Positions 52,362 to 61,521 of a DNA stretch of 64,000 nucleotides are shown here, piece by piece. The notes below the pieces were generated by a model that saw nothing but the letters and a program-made list of their open reading frames with translations, was not told the origin of the DNA and did no database searches. The translations under genes were made by a program, and so were the position numbers. Within the stretch, counting starts at the first letter, position 1. Each line of letters opens with the position of its first letter. This DNA comes from Nitrosopumilaceae archaeon. Its GTDB lineage: Archaea; Thermoproteota; Nitrososphaeria; Nitrososphaerales; Nitrosopumilaceae. The stretch lies in NCBI GenBank assembly GCA_030041535.1, contig JASHNR010000018.1, forward strand, positions 1 through 64,000, given 5' to 3'.

Positions 52362-52870
52362 ATCTTTTGGTATCGCATAGTCAGAAACAAGATTCCAAAA
52401 GATGCGGCCATTACCATCGGAACAATTCCGGAAAACTCTGGCAGATATGTTGTTCCTGTTATGTCCGTTTCCACCTTGCCACTTTGGTTAAACTTTAAGA
52501 TTACAGTAGTAAGATTAGCGTTCCTCAGTACGATAGGATGAAGTTGTGTCCCGTTCTGAAAAGTGGTATAGTTTCCGCCAATGAGGTTAGTTGGTATATC
52601 TATTTCTGCAATGTTTCCAGTGTGTGAACTATTGCCAATAAATGCCAATGTCTTGGTATTGTTGTTAAATGTTACATTTTGCATATCATAGTTTGTAGTA
52701 GTGGTTACTGTAAAGGTATACTGACTTGCCTTGATTGGCCATTCCCATTTTATTCCAGGGTGGTAAAGTTTGAGATGTTGTATATTTGCCTGACCGAAGG
52801 CCTGTGTTGAGAATAATACGGATGATATCCCTAGACCAAGTACAAGCATTAAGAAAATAACCTTCTTCAA
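52358..52870 (-). CDS. secreted protein with PEF-type sorting signal
   Basis: 170 residues. Signal peptide ends Q-A-F-G-Q. A beta-rich domain with several N-x-T/S sites (N-N-N-T-K-T-L; H-T-G-N-I-A) is followed by L-P-E-F-S-G-I-V-P, a hydrophobic helix and a basic end, the PEF-CTERM pattern. Its ATG overlaps the rpl15e stop (ATGA). Likely surface-anchored by an archaeosortase, which is not in this window. Confidence 0.8.
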   Translation of the reverse strand: MKKVIFLMLVLGLGISSVLFSTQAFGQANIQHLKLYHPGIKWEWPIKASQYTFTVTTTTNYDMQNVTFNNNTKTLAFIGNSSHTGNIAEIDIPTNLIGGNYTTFQNGTQLHPIVLRNANLTTVILKFNQSGKVETDITGTTYLPEFSGIVPMVMAASFGILFLTMRYQKI

Positions 52871-53325
52871 TTCTTCAAACCAGCGATTTTGCCGCGCATT
52901 TCTCTGTCTGCAGATATTCTTGGATGTGATGGATCAGCCAATATAATTTCATACCATAGATATACACCGTCTTGGTAAAGATAGTATGAACCGAGAAGTT
53001 TCATGTTTGGAAATCTTTCCAGAACTCTGCGTTCTGCTACTCTTTGCATGCTAAGTGCTGGCTTTATTCGTAGTACACCAAGATGTTTTGGCCTTCTTCC
53101 TGCGACAGGTCTCTTTTTGCGCATATTTCCTCTGCCCACGCGCATTCTTACTACTGCGATACCCTGCTTTGCCTTGTATCCAAGTTGTCTTGCTTTTTGT
53201 AACCTGCTTGGCCTGTCAATTCTTTCCAAGGCATGTTGCTTTCTCCATTCCACAGCCTTTGCTCTAAGCTCAGGGGAATTTTCTTTCCACATCTTAAGCC
53301 ATACCTGTTCCTGATGACCTACCAT
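52867..53325 (-). CDS. rpl15e: 50S ribosomal protein L15e
   Basis: 152 residues, very basic. R-A-K-A-V-E-W-R-K-Q, G-Y-K-A-K-Q-G, V-R-V-G-R-G-N and R-P-K-H-L-G-V are the hallmarks of archaeal/eukaryotic L15e of the large subunit. Full length. It shares a 4-nt overlap with the following secreted-protein gene. Confidence 0.97.
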   Translation of the reverse strand: MVGHQEQVWLKMWKENSPELRAKAVEWRKQHALERIDRPSRLQKARQLGYKAKQGIAVVRMRVGRGNMRKKRPVAGRRPKHLGVLRIKPALSMQRVAERRVLERFPNMKLLGSYYLYQDGVYLWYEIILADPSHPRISADREMRGKIAGLKN

Positions 53326-53425
53326 ATACCCCGCACTACTAAATTCCCCCTTAATATTCTGTTAGAACAACCCATACATGTCAAGTTTCAAAACCCTATT
53401 ATGAAATTGAATTGTTGCAAATTCT

Positions 53426-54049
53426 ATGAAGTTTGTAGCAATGTTAGTAATCGTAATGGCAATAGCATTTCTGGGTTTGATTGTAGTAGCATATGCTTTG
53501 CCTGAGATATCAGTTGTTACAAGCAGGCCAGTCTACCAATATGGCGACAGCCTTTCTTTTTCAGTCACAGTCTCCAACGTTACAGGGGACATGGCAGTTT
53601 TAGAGATTGTAGATCAGTCAAACAAATCATCATCGCCAATTGATATGATAATTACAAAACCCGTATCAAATATCACTGCTCCAGTTCCATTTTATAAAAC
53701 AATTTTTGCCCCTGGCACTTATTTTGTCAAGATTCAGTATTCAGGCTCCAATGCAACGGCAAGTTTTCAACTTGTGGATACGGGAGATATTGTAATTCCC
53801 CCACAATTCAAGGAGGTAGCAAGTTCCTGGGTTCAGAACCAGACATCTAACAAATTATTTGGAGAAAATATTTTCTATCTTGTAGATTCAGGTACAATCA
53901 AGATAGACGGTTACCACGACCAAAACATGACAGCAATTCCATCGTGGTTCAAAAATGATGCACTTTGGTGGTCAAACGGCTCTATTTCAGACAATGATTT
54001 CGGACATGCAGTGCAGTATCTTTTAGAATCCAAAATAATGATAGTTTAG
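53426..54049 (+). CDS. secreted protein with two W-W modules
   Basis: 207 residues. Signal peptide ends V-A-Y-A (about 22). An Ig-like domain follows (about 25-115; P-V-Y-Q-Y-G-D-S-L-S-F-S-V-T-V), then two W-W modules, the first degenerate (I-P-P-Q-F-K-E-V-A-S-S-W), the second canonical (I-P-S-W-F-K-N-D-A-L-W-W ... D-N-D-F). Same modular style as the genes at 3122 and 29633. Cell-surface role inferred. Confidence 0.8.
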   Translation: MKFVAMLVIVMAIAFLGLIVVAYALPEISVVTSRPVYQYGDSLSFSVTVSNVTGDMAVLEIVDQSNKSSSPIDMIITKPVSNITAPVPFYKTIFAPGTYFVKIQYSGSNATASFQLVDTGDIVIPPQFKEVASSWVQNQTSNKLFGENIFYLVDSGTIKIDGYHDQNMTAIPSWFKNDALWWSNGSISDNDFGHAVQYLLESKIMIV

Positions 54050-54055
54050 TATTCT

Positions 54056-54811
54056 TTACAGTTTTGGCCTTTTTCTTGCAGTACTTGCAATTACAATTAC
54101 TATAACAATAGAAATGGCTCCAATTACCGCGCAGTCAATCGGGCTCAGGTGGATGGTCGCGTTTGGAATATATGGTATTGTGAAAACAATGTTTCCTCCC
54201 GTATTTGTTTTAGATTGAGTATTTCCCTGCGTTATGCTTGGCGGTGTTTTTGTTGTAACTTTAGATGGATGGGATTGTGTTGTTGAATTTTTAGTATATG
54301 GAGATGTCTGCGATACAGTATGATTATGCATCTGTGACAAGGGAGGAGTTTGCGGTGCACTGTTAGAAGGTGGCGATTGAGTCACGCCTCCGTTTGGCCC
54401 AGGCGTCACGATATAAGTTCCAATTATCTCAATTTGTTTATTGTCAGGAGTGAGTTGTAGTGATATGGTTCTCGTGGTTGCAGTTGGAGCCTTTTCTTCT
54501 ACATTTGCCGGTGTTCCATCAACTACTGCAAGGAATGGAGTGTCATTGTTGTGTTGGTCTTTAGAGTCAAGTAGCGCACGAGGTATTGTCAGATCAAGAG
54601 ATGCACTTTGACTTGATACTTGTACTGTTATTGTAAGCTCATCGTATGTTGGATTTGGTTCAATGTCTTGTATCTTGACTCCATTTGCGTTATAGTTTAT
54701 CTGATATGTATTTCCAAAAACAACCGGAAACGAACCCGTGTCAGCAAAGACAGGAGACAGTGGAAGAAATACCAAAAATAATGCAGACGCTACTAGTGCT
54801 AGACGTACCAA
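54056..54811 (-). CDS. secreted protein with C-terminal membrane anchor
   Basis: 251 residues: signal peptide (about 1-23, V-F-A-D), a beta domain (about 30-140), a Ser/Thr/Pro-rich low-complexity linker (about 140-215) and a transmembrane helix (about 225-245) with a basic end (A-R-K-R-P-K-L). A stalked surface protein, function unknown. It follows the dehydrogenase gene by 2 bp. Confidence 0.75.
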   Translation of the reverse strand: MVRLALVASALFLVFLPLSPVFADTGSFPVVFGNTYQINYNANGVKIQDIEPNPTYDELTITVQVSSQSASLDLTIPRALLDSKDQHNNDTPFLAVVDGTPANVEEKAPTATTRTISLQLTPDNKQIEIIGTYIVTPGPNGGVTQSPPSNSAPQTPPLSQMHNHTVSQTSPYTKNSTTQSHPSKVTTKTPPSITQGNTQSKTNTGGNIVFTIPYIPNATIHLSPIDCAVIGAISIVIVIVIASTARKRPKL

Positions 54812-54813
54812 GT

Positions 54814-55746
54814 CTAGATTACGCCACGAAGAATCATTATTATCTTTTCTGCTATAACATTTGCAGCTAAAGCCTGAGCTTCTCTTGTCTGAGCTCCTAT
54901 GTGAGGTGTACAGATTACGTTTGGCAGGGTGGCAAGCTTGTTTCCAACAGCAGGCTCTTTCTCAAATACATCTAATGCTGCTCCCGCAATCTTTCCTTCC
55001 TTTAGTGCATTATAAAGTGCATCTTCATCAATTATCTCACCTCGAGATGTATTGATAATACAAGTTGTCTTTTTCATATGGGACAACCTCTGTGCATTTA
55101 CAAGGTGATGTGTTTCCGGAGTAAATGGTACATGAAATGAGATGTAATCTGCACTTGACAGCAATGTATCAAGATCTGCCTTGATTAGTCCCACTTCCCT
55201 TGAGAACTCGTCTGGTATGGGAATTACATCAAAACCTATGATATTCATGTTCAGAGCCTTTGCGTGTCTTGCAAGTTTCTTTCCAATGTTTCCCAGCCCA
55301 ACTATTCCAAGATATTTGCCAGAAAGTTCGCTGCCCATCAATTCCTTCTTTAGCCACTTGCCATTTCGTATTTCTCGATCTGCTCTTGGTATTTCTCTTG
55401 CAAGCGATAACATCAATCCCAATACAAGTTCGGCAACTGCATTCATCGCACCTTCGACCGCATTGATTACACGTATGCCTTTTGCCTTTGCAGCATCAGT
55501 ATCAATATTATCAAGGCCCACTCCGACCCGCGCAATTATTTTACACTTGTCAGCTTTTTCAATCAAGTCTCGTGTCAGCTTGGTCCTGCTTCGCACTATG
55601 ACAATTTCATAGTTGCCAATTTTTTCCTTTATCTGTTCTGGCGTAATCTCTGGCTCGTATGTAATATTCAAACCATTTTTTTGCAAAATTTCATGTAATA
55701 TTTTATCAACTTGATCACAGATGAGAACTGTTTGGTTCCTGCTCAT
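54814..55746 (-). CDS. serA: D-3-phosphoglycerate dehydrogenase-like 2-hydroxyacid dehydrogenase
   Basis: 310 residues. NAD-binding G-L-G-N-I-G-K-K, and catalytic Arg (N-T-S-R-G-E), Glu (D-V-F-E-K-E-P) and His (T-P-H-I-G-A-Q-T) of the D-isomer-specific dehydrogenases. No C-terminal ACT domain, as in short archaeal SerA. First step of serine synthesis is the likely role; another 2-hydroxyacid substrate cannot be excluded. Confidence 0.88.
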   Translation of the reverse strand: MSRNQTVLICDQVDKILHEILQKNGLNITYEPEITPEQIKEKIGNYEIVIVRSRTKLTRDLIEKADKCKIIARVGVGLDNIDTDAAKAKGIRVINAVEGAMNAVAELVLGLMLSLAREIPRADREIRNGKWLKKELMGSELSGKYLGIVGLGNIGKKLARHAKALNMNIIGFDVIPIPDEFSREVGLIKADLDTLLSSADYISFHVPFTPETHHLVNAQRLSHMKKTTCIINTSRGEIIDEDALYNALKEGKIAGAALDVFEKEPAVGNKLATLPNVICTPHIGAQTREAQALAANVIAEKIIMILRGVI

Positions 55747-55825
55747 GCAAGAATCCCGCTATGTACAGAATATAATCATTGTGTGATACTAAAGATAAAA
55801 AAGGAAAAAGTTGGAATTAATGGAC

Positions 55826-57157
55826 TTATTGTCCAGACATTCCGGTCATGTTTCCTGACTCGGTCATGTTTAGTTGGGCAGCACGATCGCTTGAGCATTC
55901 ACAGTGGACAAAAGTCTGCTGTGGTATGCTTGTATCAGGTACGCTCGAGACTGGAGGTACAGCATCCGATGGATTTGGAGCTGGATTTGCCTGAGCTAGC
56001 TGGACTGCAGCTGCACCACTGAAGATTGCAGCATAGTCATGATTGACTATCACATATGCGCCCGGTTGGTCATAGACTACATCGATGATTGCATCTTGTG
56101 AACCACCAATGTCCCATGTCTGAGTGCCCATTGCTTGTACCATATTACCTTGTGTAACTCTGTCCATCTGTCCTCCCACAATGTGGAAGAATACTGGCAT
56201 GTTACCTTGGTTCAATACGAAGTATCGTATGTGTTGACCAACTGGTAGAATCAACGGGGCAGCTTTATCATTAGCTGCTGGAGCATTGTTCCATACCTTT
56301 GTTACAACTGGATCATAGCCAAATGGCTTGCCGTTGATTACAGTCCAAGTTGTATTGTGTAAGAACATTGCAGCTTGGTTGTAAGATCCGTCTGCATTAA
56401 GGTATAGTTGGTTGAATTGCAAAGTGAACTCGTATGCTGCTGGGTCAATCAAGGTATTGTTTAGTACTACCTGACCGTTTTGTGTCGCGGTTCTCGTGAT
56501 TAGGAGTTTGTGATATCCATTGAGTGGATCAACAATTATCATTCCGTACATGCCGGAAAGAACATGCTGGTCCATTCCAATAACACCTACACCTTCACAG
56601 TGATACTTGAAGGCACCAGGATAGTTTGCAATGTATGCGTATGTGTTCGACTTGCCTGGCATCACAGGACCAAAGTTTGGCACTGCGGAGATTTGAGCAG
56701 CGTGCATGTCAAGGCTATGACCTGTCAGCTCAGTTGATGGTACATTTAGTGTAACCTCGACTACATCGCCTTGTGTTACTCTAATTGTTGGACCAGGAAC
56801 TTGGCCGTCAAAAGTCATTGCATCATACATTTGTCCGCCAGGAATTGGCAGCTTGACGCTTTGCGCGGTCAGGGTAATCTCATGTACGGTTCGACCATTT
56901 GCTTTTTCAATAGCAACTTGATCTAGAGGAATCGCATCCGCTCCGACCATATTGAATACCAGACCACCGACGCTCTGTACATCTTTTGCAGTGACAGAAT
57001 CAATTGTCTGTGGTGTGACTTTGTCAATTGTAGCTGGTGATACGCTTTGTGCGTTACCAGATCCTACCTGCGTGTTTGAATATGTGCTACCGAACAGAAA
57101 GCTGGCCACTGCTACTACTGCAACAATGGACAGTGTACTGTATCGTTTATTCATCAT
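55826..57157 (-). CDS. nirK: NirK-type copper nitrite reductase (multicopper oxidase)
   Basis: 443 residues, exported by an N-terminal signal (to about 28). Two cupredoxin domains. Type 1 copper ligands H147 (H-S-L-D-M-H), C187 (Y-H-C), H198 and M203 (D-Q-H-V-L-S-G-M), type 2 ligands H152, H186 and H325 (F-F-H-I-V-G-G) are all present. Reduces nitrite to NO, or acts in nitrifier NO metabolism. The C-terminal 30 residues add H-C-E-C and a Met-rich end not part of the core fold. A TATA-like sequence and divergent fumC lie upstream. Confidence 0.93.
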   Translation of the reverse strand: MMNKRYSTLSIVAVVAVASFLFGSTYSNTQVGSGNAQSVSPATIDKVTPQTIDSVTAKDVQSVGGLVFNMVGADAIPLDQVAIEKANGRTVHEITLTAQSVKLPIPGGQMYDAMTFDGQVPGPTIRVTQGDVVEVTLNVPSTELTGHSLDMHAAQISAVPNFGPVMPGKSNTYAYIANYPGAFKYHCEGVGVIGMDQHVLSGMYGMIIVDPLNGYHKLLITRTATQNGQVVLNNTLIDPAAYEFTLQFNQLYLNADGSYNQAAMFLHNTTWTVINGKPFGYDPVVTKVWNNAPAANDKAAPLILPVGQHIRYFVLNQGNMPVFFHIVGGQMDRVTQGNMVQAMGTQTWDIGGSQDAIIDVVYDQPGAYVIVNHDYAAIFSGAAAVQLAQANPAPNPSDAVPPVSSVPDTSIPQQTFVHCECSSDRAAQLNMTESGNMTGMSGQ

Positions 57158-57288
57158 CTCGAATTTTGTTTATAAGTATATTAACCTATTGGGTTTTTGC
57201 CCCAAAACAAGTGAAACTTACGATCTTTACTGGAGATATTTTTGCAATTTTTCAAATGCGAATGAATATTAGGAATTTTGATTGTATG

Positions 57289-58656
57289 ATGCACGTGGAA
57301 TATAGAACAGAGCGCGATTCTCTAGGAGAAGTAAAGATTCCAGCAGATGCATATTATGGCGCCTTTACATCAAGGGCAATCAACCAGTACCACGTAACTG
57401 GTCTCAAGCCACATATCAATTTGATAATGGCCTTTGTGATGATCAAAAGATCAGCTGCAGTTGCCAACATGAAGACTAGGTCAATAGATGCAAAACGTGG
57501 TAATGCTATTGTCAAGGCATGTGACAAAATATTGGCAGGAAAATTTCTTGAGCAGTTTCTCATAGAGCCAATTAACTCTGGTGCTGGCACAGCCTTTAAC
57601 ATGAACACAAACGAGGTCATTTCAAACGTAGCTTTAGAAATTCTTGGAGAAAAGAAAGGAAATGACAAAGTCTTACATCCCAATGATCATGTAAACATGT
57701 CCCAGTCAAGCAATGACACATTTCCAACTGCCATGCATATGGCAATACTTTTCAACGTAAAACAAGTCATCCCTGCACTGGATGATCTTATAAAAATAAT
57801 AACAAAAAAAGCAAGAGAGTTTTCAGGATATCAAAAAATAGGTAGAACGCATCTAATGGATGCCCTTCCTGTAACTCTCGGAGGAGAATTTGCAGCATAT
57901 GGAACTGCTATTGCAAAAGCTCGTGATGAGATTTTTGCCGCAAAAAAAGAATTAGAACACATCGCATTAGGCGGAACTGCGGTTGGTACAGGTGCGAACA
58001 CTCCAAAAGGATACAGAACTATTGCGATATCAGAGCTTGCAAAGATTTCAATGTTACATCTCAAACCGCAGTCAGATATGCAATATGGTTTACAGAGCAG
58101 ATTTGCAGTAGCAAATATTTCATCCACCCTGAGAAATTTGGCTCTTGAGATGGGAAGGTTTTCAAATGATCTCAGATTGATGGCTTCTGGCCCTGTTGCT
58201 GGTCTATCAGAACTTGGAATACCTGCGGTTCATGCAGGTTCTTCTATCATGCCAGGAAAGGTCAATCCCTCTCTTGCAGAATGCATGAACATGATATGTT
58301 TTGACATCATAGGCAATGATACAACTGTAGCTCTTGCAGTACAATCAGGTCAGTTTGAGCTAAATGTGATGCTGCCTGTAATGTTAAAGGCGGTTTTGGA
58401 ATCAACAGATATGCTAAAAAATTTTGTACCAATATTTTCACGCAACCTAGTTGCAGGGCTTAGCGCGAACAAACAGAAGCTTAAGCATTATATCGAAAAC
58501 AGTCCTGTGATAGTCACATTACTTGCGCCAAAGCTTGGCTATCTAGTCTCTGCTGACCTGTACAAGGAATCTCTCAAGACTGGAAAGACCATACGACAAC
58601 TCGTAGTCTCAAAGAGACTAATGAGTGAAAAAGAAGTCGACACTCTATTAGGATAG
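57289..58656 (+). CDS. fumC: class II fumarate hydratase
   Basis: 455 residues from M-H-V-E-Y-R-T-E-R; an adjacent ATG gives one more residue, and earlier starts give an implausible leader. H-V-N-M-S-Q-S-S-N-D-T-F-P-T-A-M-H and G-S-S-I-M-P-G-K-V-N-P are class II fumarase signatures (not aspartase). Full length. Converts fumarate to malate. The next gene begins 1 bp later. Confidence 0.92.
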   Translation: MHVEYRTERDSLGEVKIPADAYYGAFTSRAINQYHVTGLKPHINLIMAFVMIKRSAAVANMKTRSIDAKRGNAIVKACDKILAGKFLEQFLIEPINSGAGTAFNMNTNEVISNVALEILGEKKGNDKVLHPNDHVNMSQSSNDTFPTAMHMAILFNVKQVIPALDDLIKIITKKAREFSGYQKIGRTHLMDALPVTLGGEFAAYGTAIAKARDEIFAAKKELEHIALGGTAVGTGANTPKGYRTIAISELAKISMLHLKPQSDMQYGLQSRFAVANISSTLRNLALEMGRFSNDLRLMASGPVAGLSELGIPAVHAGSSIMPGKVNPSLAECMNMICFDIIGNDTTVALAVQSGQFELNVMLPVMLKAVLESTDMLKNFVPIFSRNLVAGLSANKQKLKHYIENSPVIVTLLAPKLGYLVSADLYKESLKTGKTIRQLVVSKRLMSEKEVDTLLG

Positions 58657-58657
58657 C

Positions 58658-59926
58658 ATGGCAAAGATCTGGGTTGAAGCATACGGATGTTCTGCAAGCT
58701 TTGCAGACTCTGAAATGATTACCGGCCTTGTAGTAAATGGCGGCCACACGCTGGCAGAAGATCCTTCAGATGCAGACCTCAATGTCATAGTTACATGCTC
58801 AGTCAAGGACGTAACTGCACAAAGGATGGTACACAGAATAAAACGATTAAAGAGCAAGCCGCTAGTTGTGGCCGGTTGCCTTCCCAAGGCAGAGACAGTA
58901 ACTGTAGAAAAATTCAGTCCAAAGGCAAGCCTCCTAGGACCAAACTCTCTTGGAAAGACACTTGAGGTAATTGATTCCACGCTCAAGGGCCACAAAAGAA
59001 TTGAACTGGAAGATTCAGACACAACGAAGATCGGACTGCCAAAGGTACGCCTAAACCCAGCTGTTGGAATAGTGGAGATTGCTAGCGGGTGCATGAGCGA
59101 GTGTACTTTTTGCCAGACGAAATTAGCAAAAGGAGAGATTCACAGTTTTAGGATAGGAGACATCGTAAGGCAGGTAAGACAAGAGATCGATGACGGATGC
59201 AGAGAGGTATGGCTAACATCGACTGACAATGGTTGCTATGGTTTTGACATTGAGACAGACCTTCCAAGTCTAGTAAATGCCGTATCAGAGATAGAGCGCG
59301 ATTTCATGATTCGTGTGGGCATGATGAATCCAATGTACATGCCAAGAATACGTGAAGACCTGCTAGAATCATTTGAAAACCCCAAGCTCTTCAAGTTTCT
59401 TCACATTCCCGTTCAGAGTGGAAGCAACCAAGTCTTAAAAGACATGAAACGTGGTCATACTGCAGAGGTCTTTAGAAAGTCAAGTGAGATATTTAGGAAG
59501 AAATTTGAGAAATTTACAGTTTCCACAGACGTGATAGTGGGATTTCCAACAGAGACTGAGAAAGACTTTGAACAGACACTTGACATGATACGTGAGACAA
59601 GGCCTGATATCGTCAACCTCTCAAGATATAGCGCAAGACCTGGGACAAAGGCCGCCTTGATGGACCAAGTAAATGTCTCAAACATGGTGGAACGAAGCAA
59701 GAAACTTTCCGAGATAGTAAGCAAGATATCTCAAGAGAGAAACCAGGAATGGATAGGTTGGAAAGGCGAAGTCTTGTTCGATGAGATCTCAGATGACACC
59801 ATAAAGGGCCGCAATTATGCGTACAAGCCTGTTTTTGTACAAGAGAAGATCAAGATTGGCCAGAGAATGAAAGTTGAAATAACAAGAGCCACAAAACATG
59901 GTCTTTATGGCCATATTGCAAGTTAA
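58658..59926 (+). CDS. tRNA methylthiotransferase (MtaB/CDKAL1-like radical SAM)
   Basis: 422 residues. N-terminal UPF0004 domain with Cys near residues 11, 47 and 74 (A-Y-G-C-S-A; V-T-C-S-V-K-D; A-G-C-L-P-K), radical-SAM cluster C-M-S-E-C-T-F-C and a TRAM domain at the end (G-R-N-Y-A-Y-K-P-V). It adds a methylthio group to t6A37 of tRNA, as eukaryotic-type e-MtaB does. Probably cotranscribed with fumC. Confidence 0.92.
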   Translation: MAKIWVEAYGCSASFADSEMITGLVVNGGHTLAEDPSDADLNVIVTCSVKDVTAQRMVHRIKRLKSKPLVVAGCLPKAETVTVEKFSPKASLLGPNSLGKTLEVIDSTLKGHKRIELEDSDTTKIGLPKVRLNPAVGIVEIASGCMSECTFCQTKLAKGEIHSFRIGDIVRQVRQEIDDGCREVWLTSTDNGCYGFDIETDLPSLVNAVSEIERDFMIRVGMMNPMYMPRIREDLLESFENPKLFKFLHIPVQSGSNQVLKDMKRGHTAEVFRKSSEIFRKKFEKFTVSTDVIVGFPTETEKDFEQTLDMIRETRPDIVNLSRYSARPGTKAALMDQVNVSNMVERSKKLSEIVSKISQERNQEWIGWKGEVLFDEISDDTIKGRNYAYKPVFVQEKIKIGQRMKVEITRATKHGLYGHIAS

Positions 59927-60000
59927 ATTTTTTAGATTGAACTTTGGATCAAAACTAAGCAACAAAGTTTTTTAATCATTTTTGCAAGCAAGATAGAGTC

Positions 60001-60954
60001 ATGGAATTTCAAATACGAGATCCAATCTTAGTTGTTGGATTGGGCGGGGCAGGTTGCAGATTGGCTACAAGCATAAAGGAAGGACTTGGTTGCGATTCTC
60101 TCCTAATAAGCCATGATCCAAAAGACCTAAACCACGACTCTTCCAAGATTTTGATAAATACCAATCCCGTTCTCAACCCTTCAGCATATCTTATCAGAGG
60201 AATATCATTTGGAGCAAGAGGCTCAATTGCGCAGAGACTAGAATCCTATTCCACTATCATGATTGTAGCCAACTTGGCAGGAAAATCTGGTGCTGCTTTG
60301 GCTCCAGTGGTATCTCAGATTGGCAAAGAATTAGGCAAAAGCGTACTTTCCTTTGGAATAATGCCCTTCAAGTTTGAAAAAGACAGAATCTTCTTCTCAG
60401 GGGTTTCATTGAAGAGACTAAAGGCAAATTCGGATTGTACAATAATTATCGATAACGATGCTTTGCTTGACAGCAATCCTGACCTGACGCCTGATTCTTG
60501 CAATGTCATCACAAATGGAGCATTGATGCATGTTGTCTCCACCCTGAAAGATTCATCTTTGCCCCTTAAGACAAATATCTTATCAACAAGCAAGGACATA
60601 TCAGATATTGAAACATCACTTAGAGATTCAATCAAGATGCTTTATGAAGATGCACCCCCAAACAACATCAAGAGTGCATTACTCTATGTAGTAGGCGGTA
60701 ACAAAGTGCCAATAGGTGTTCTAAATTCAATGGTGAGCACTGTTAGTGGTATATTCAGTAATGACAGTACACGAGTCAGCTTGTCTGTCTCAAACGGAGA
60801 AAAATCCAAGGTTGTTTTGCTGACTTCGATAGAGGGTGAGACTCGTTTTGACAAATACGATCCACTTGGAATAATTCCAAAAGAGAATGCTCTTGATTGG
60901 GATGAGCCAGATGCCAGCGTAAAAATTGACCTGGATCTAGAACAAATAGAATAG
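60001..60954 (+). CDS. divergent FtsZ/tubulin-like protein
   Basis: 317 residues. G-L-G-G-A-G-C-R at 13-20 is the FtsZ N-terminal nucleotide loop, and A-N-L-A-G-K-S-G-A-A replaces the canonical G-G-G-T-G-T-G signature (about 82-95). Synergy loop residues are weak, so GTP hydrolysis is doubtful. Thaumarchaea encode such FtsZ-like proteins although division is by Cdv/ESCRT; role unknown. A TATA box TTTTTTAATCA lies about 30 bp before the ATG (leaderless). Confidence 0.8.
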   Translation: MEFQIRDPILVVGLGGAGCRLATSIKEGLGCDSLLISHDPKDLNHDSSKILINTNPVLNPSAYLIRGISFGARGSIAQRLESYSTIMIVANLAGKSGAALAPVVSQIGKELGKSVLSFGIMPFKFEKDRIFFSGVSLKRLKANSDCTIIIDNDALLDSNPDLTPDSCNVITNGALMHVVSTLKDSSLPLKTNILSTSKDISDIETSLRDSIKMLYEDAPPNNIKSALLYVVGGNKVPIGVLNSMVSTVSGIFSNDSTRVSLSVSNGEKSKVVLLTSIEGETRFDKYDPLGIIPKENALDWDEPDASVKIDLDLEQIE

Positions 60955-60958
60955 ATTT

Positions 60959-61519
60959 TTACTCTTTTGATTTCTTTTCTGATTTAGTTTCTGAGGGTTT
61001 CTTTTCTTCTTTCTTTGGTTTTTCTTCTGCTTTTTTCTCTACCTTCTTTTCTTCTTTCTTCGCCTTTGGTTTTTCCTCAATTTTCTTTTCGTCCTTTGAT
61101 TCCTCTTTCTGAGGTTTTTCTTCTACTATTTTTTCTTCAGATTTCGGTTTTTCTTCTACTATTTTTTTCTCTTCTTTCTTTTCTTTTGATTTTTCCTCTA
61201 CCTTCTTCTCTTCCTTCTTTTCATCTTTCTTTGATTTTTCTTCGCCTACTTTCTTTTCTTCTTGATATTTTGAAACTATGATATTTCCATCATCATCTTT
61301 TGACATCTTGACTCTTATTTTTCTTGGCGGATGTCTAATTCCTCGCTCCCACACCAAGTGACTGACGTCTTCCTCAATTTTCACATTTTCTGATTTCATG
61401 TGCTTTATGGCAAATTCTCGTATCATGTTTATTGCTCGCTTTGCTCTATGATTGTTTGAAGAAAGTACTACCTTTCCTAAATTAATAGTATAAATCCTCT
61501 CTAATGTTTCTTCTGACAA
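60959..61519 (-). CDS. rpl31e: 50S ribosomal protein L31e with long K/E-rich tail
   Basis: 186 residues from a TTG that sits 2 nt after the rpl39e stop. Residues 5-85 are L31e (I-Y-T-I-N-L-G-K-V; R-A-K-R-A-I-N-M-I; R-H-P-P-R-K-I-R-V). Residues 86-186 are an almost pure Lys/Glu tail (E-E-K-K-x-E-E-K), about as long as the fold itself. The tail is likely disordered or helical; its function is unknown. Confidence 0.92.
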   Translation of the reverse strand: MSEETLERIYTINLGKVVLSSNNHRAKRAINMIREFAIKHMKSENVKIEEDVSHLVWERGIRHPPRKIRVKMSKDDDGNIIVSKYQEEKKVGEEKSKKDEKKEEKKVEEKSKEKKEEKKIVEEKPKSEEKIVEEKPQKEESKDEKKIEEKPKAKKEEKKVEKKAEEKPKKEEKKPSETKSEKKSKE

Positions 61520-61521
61520 GG

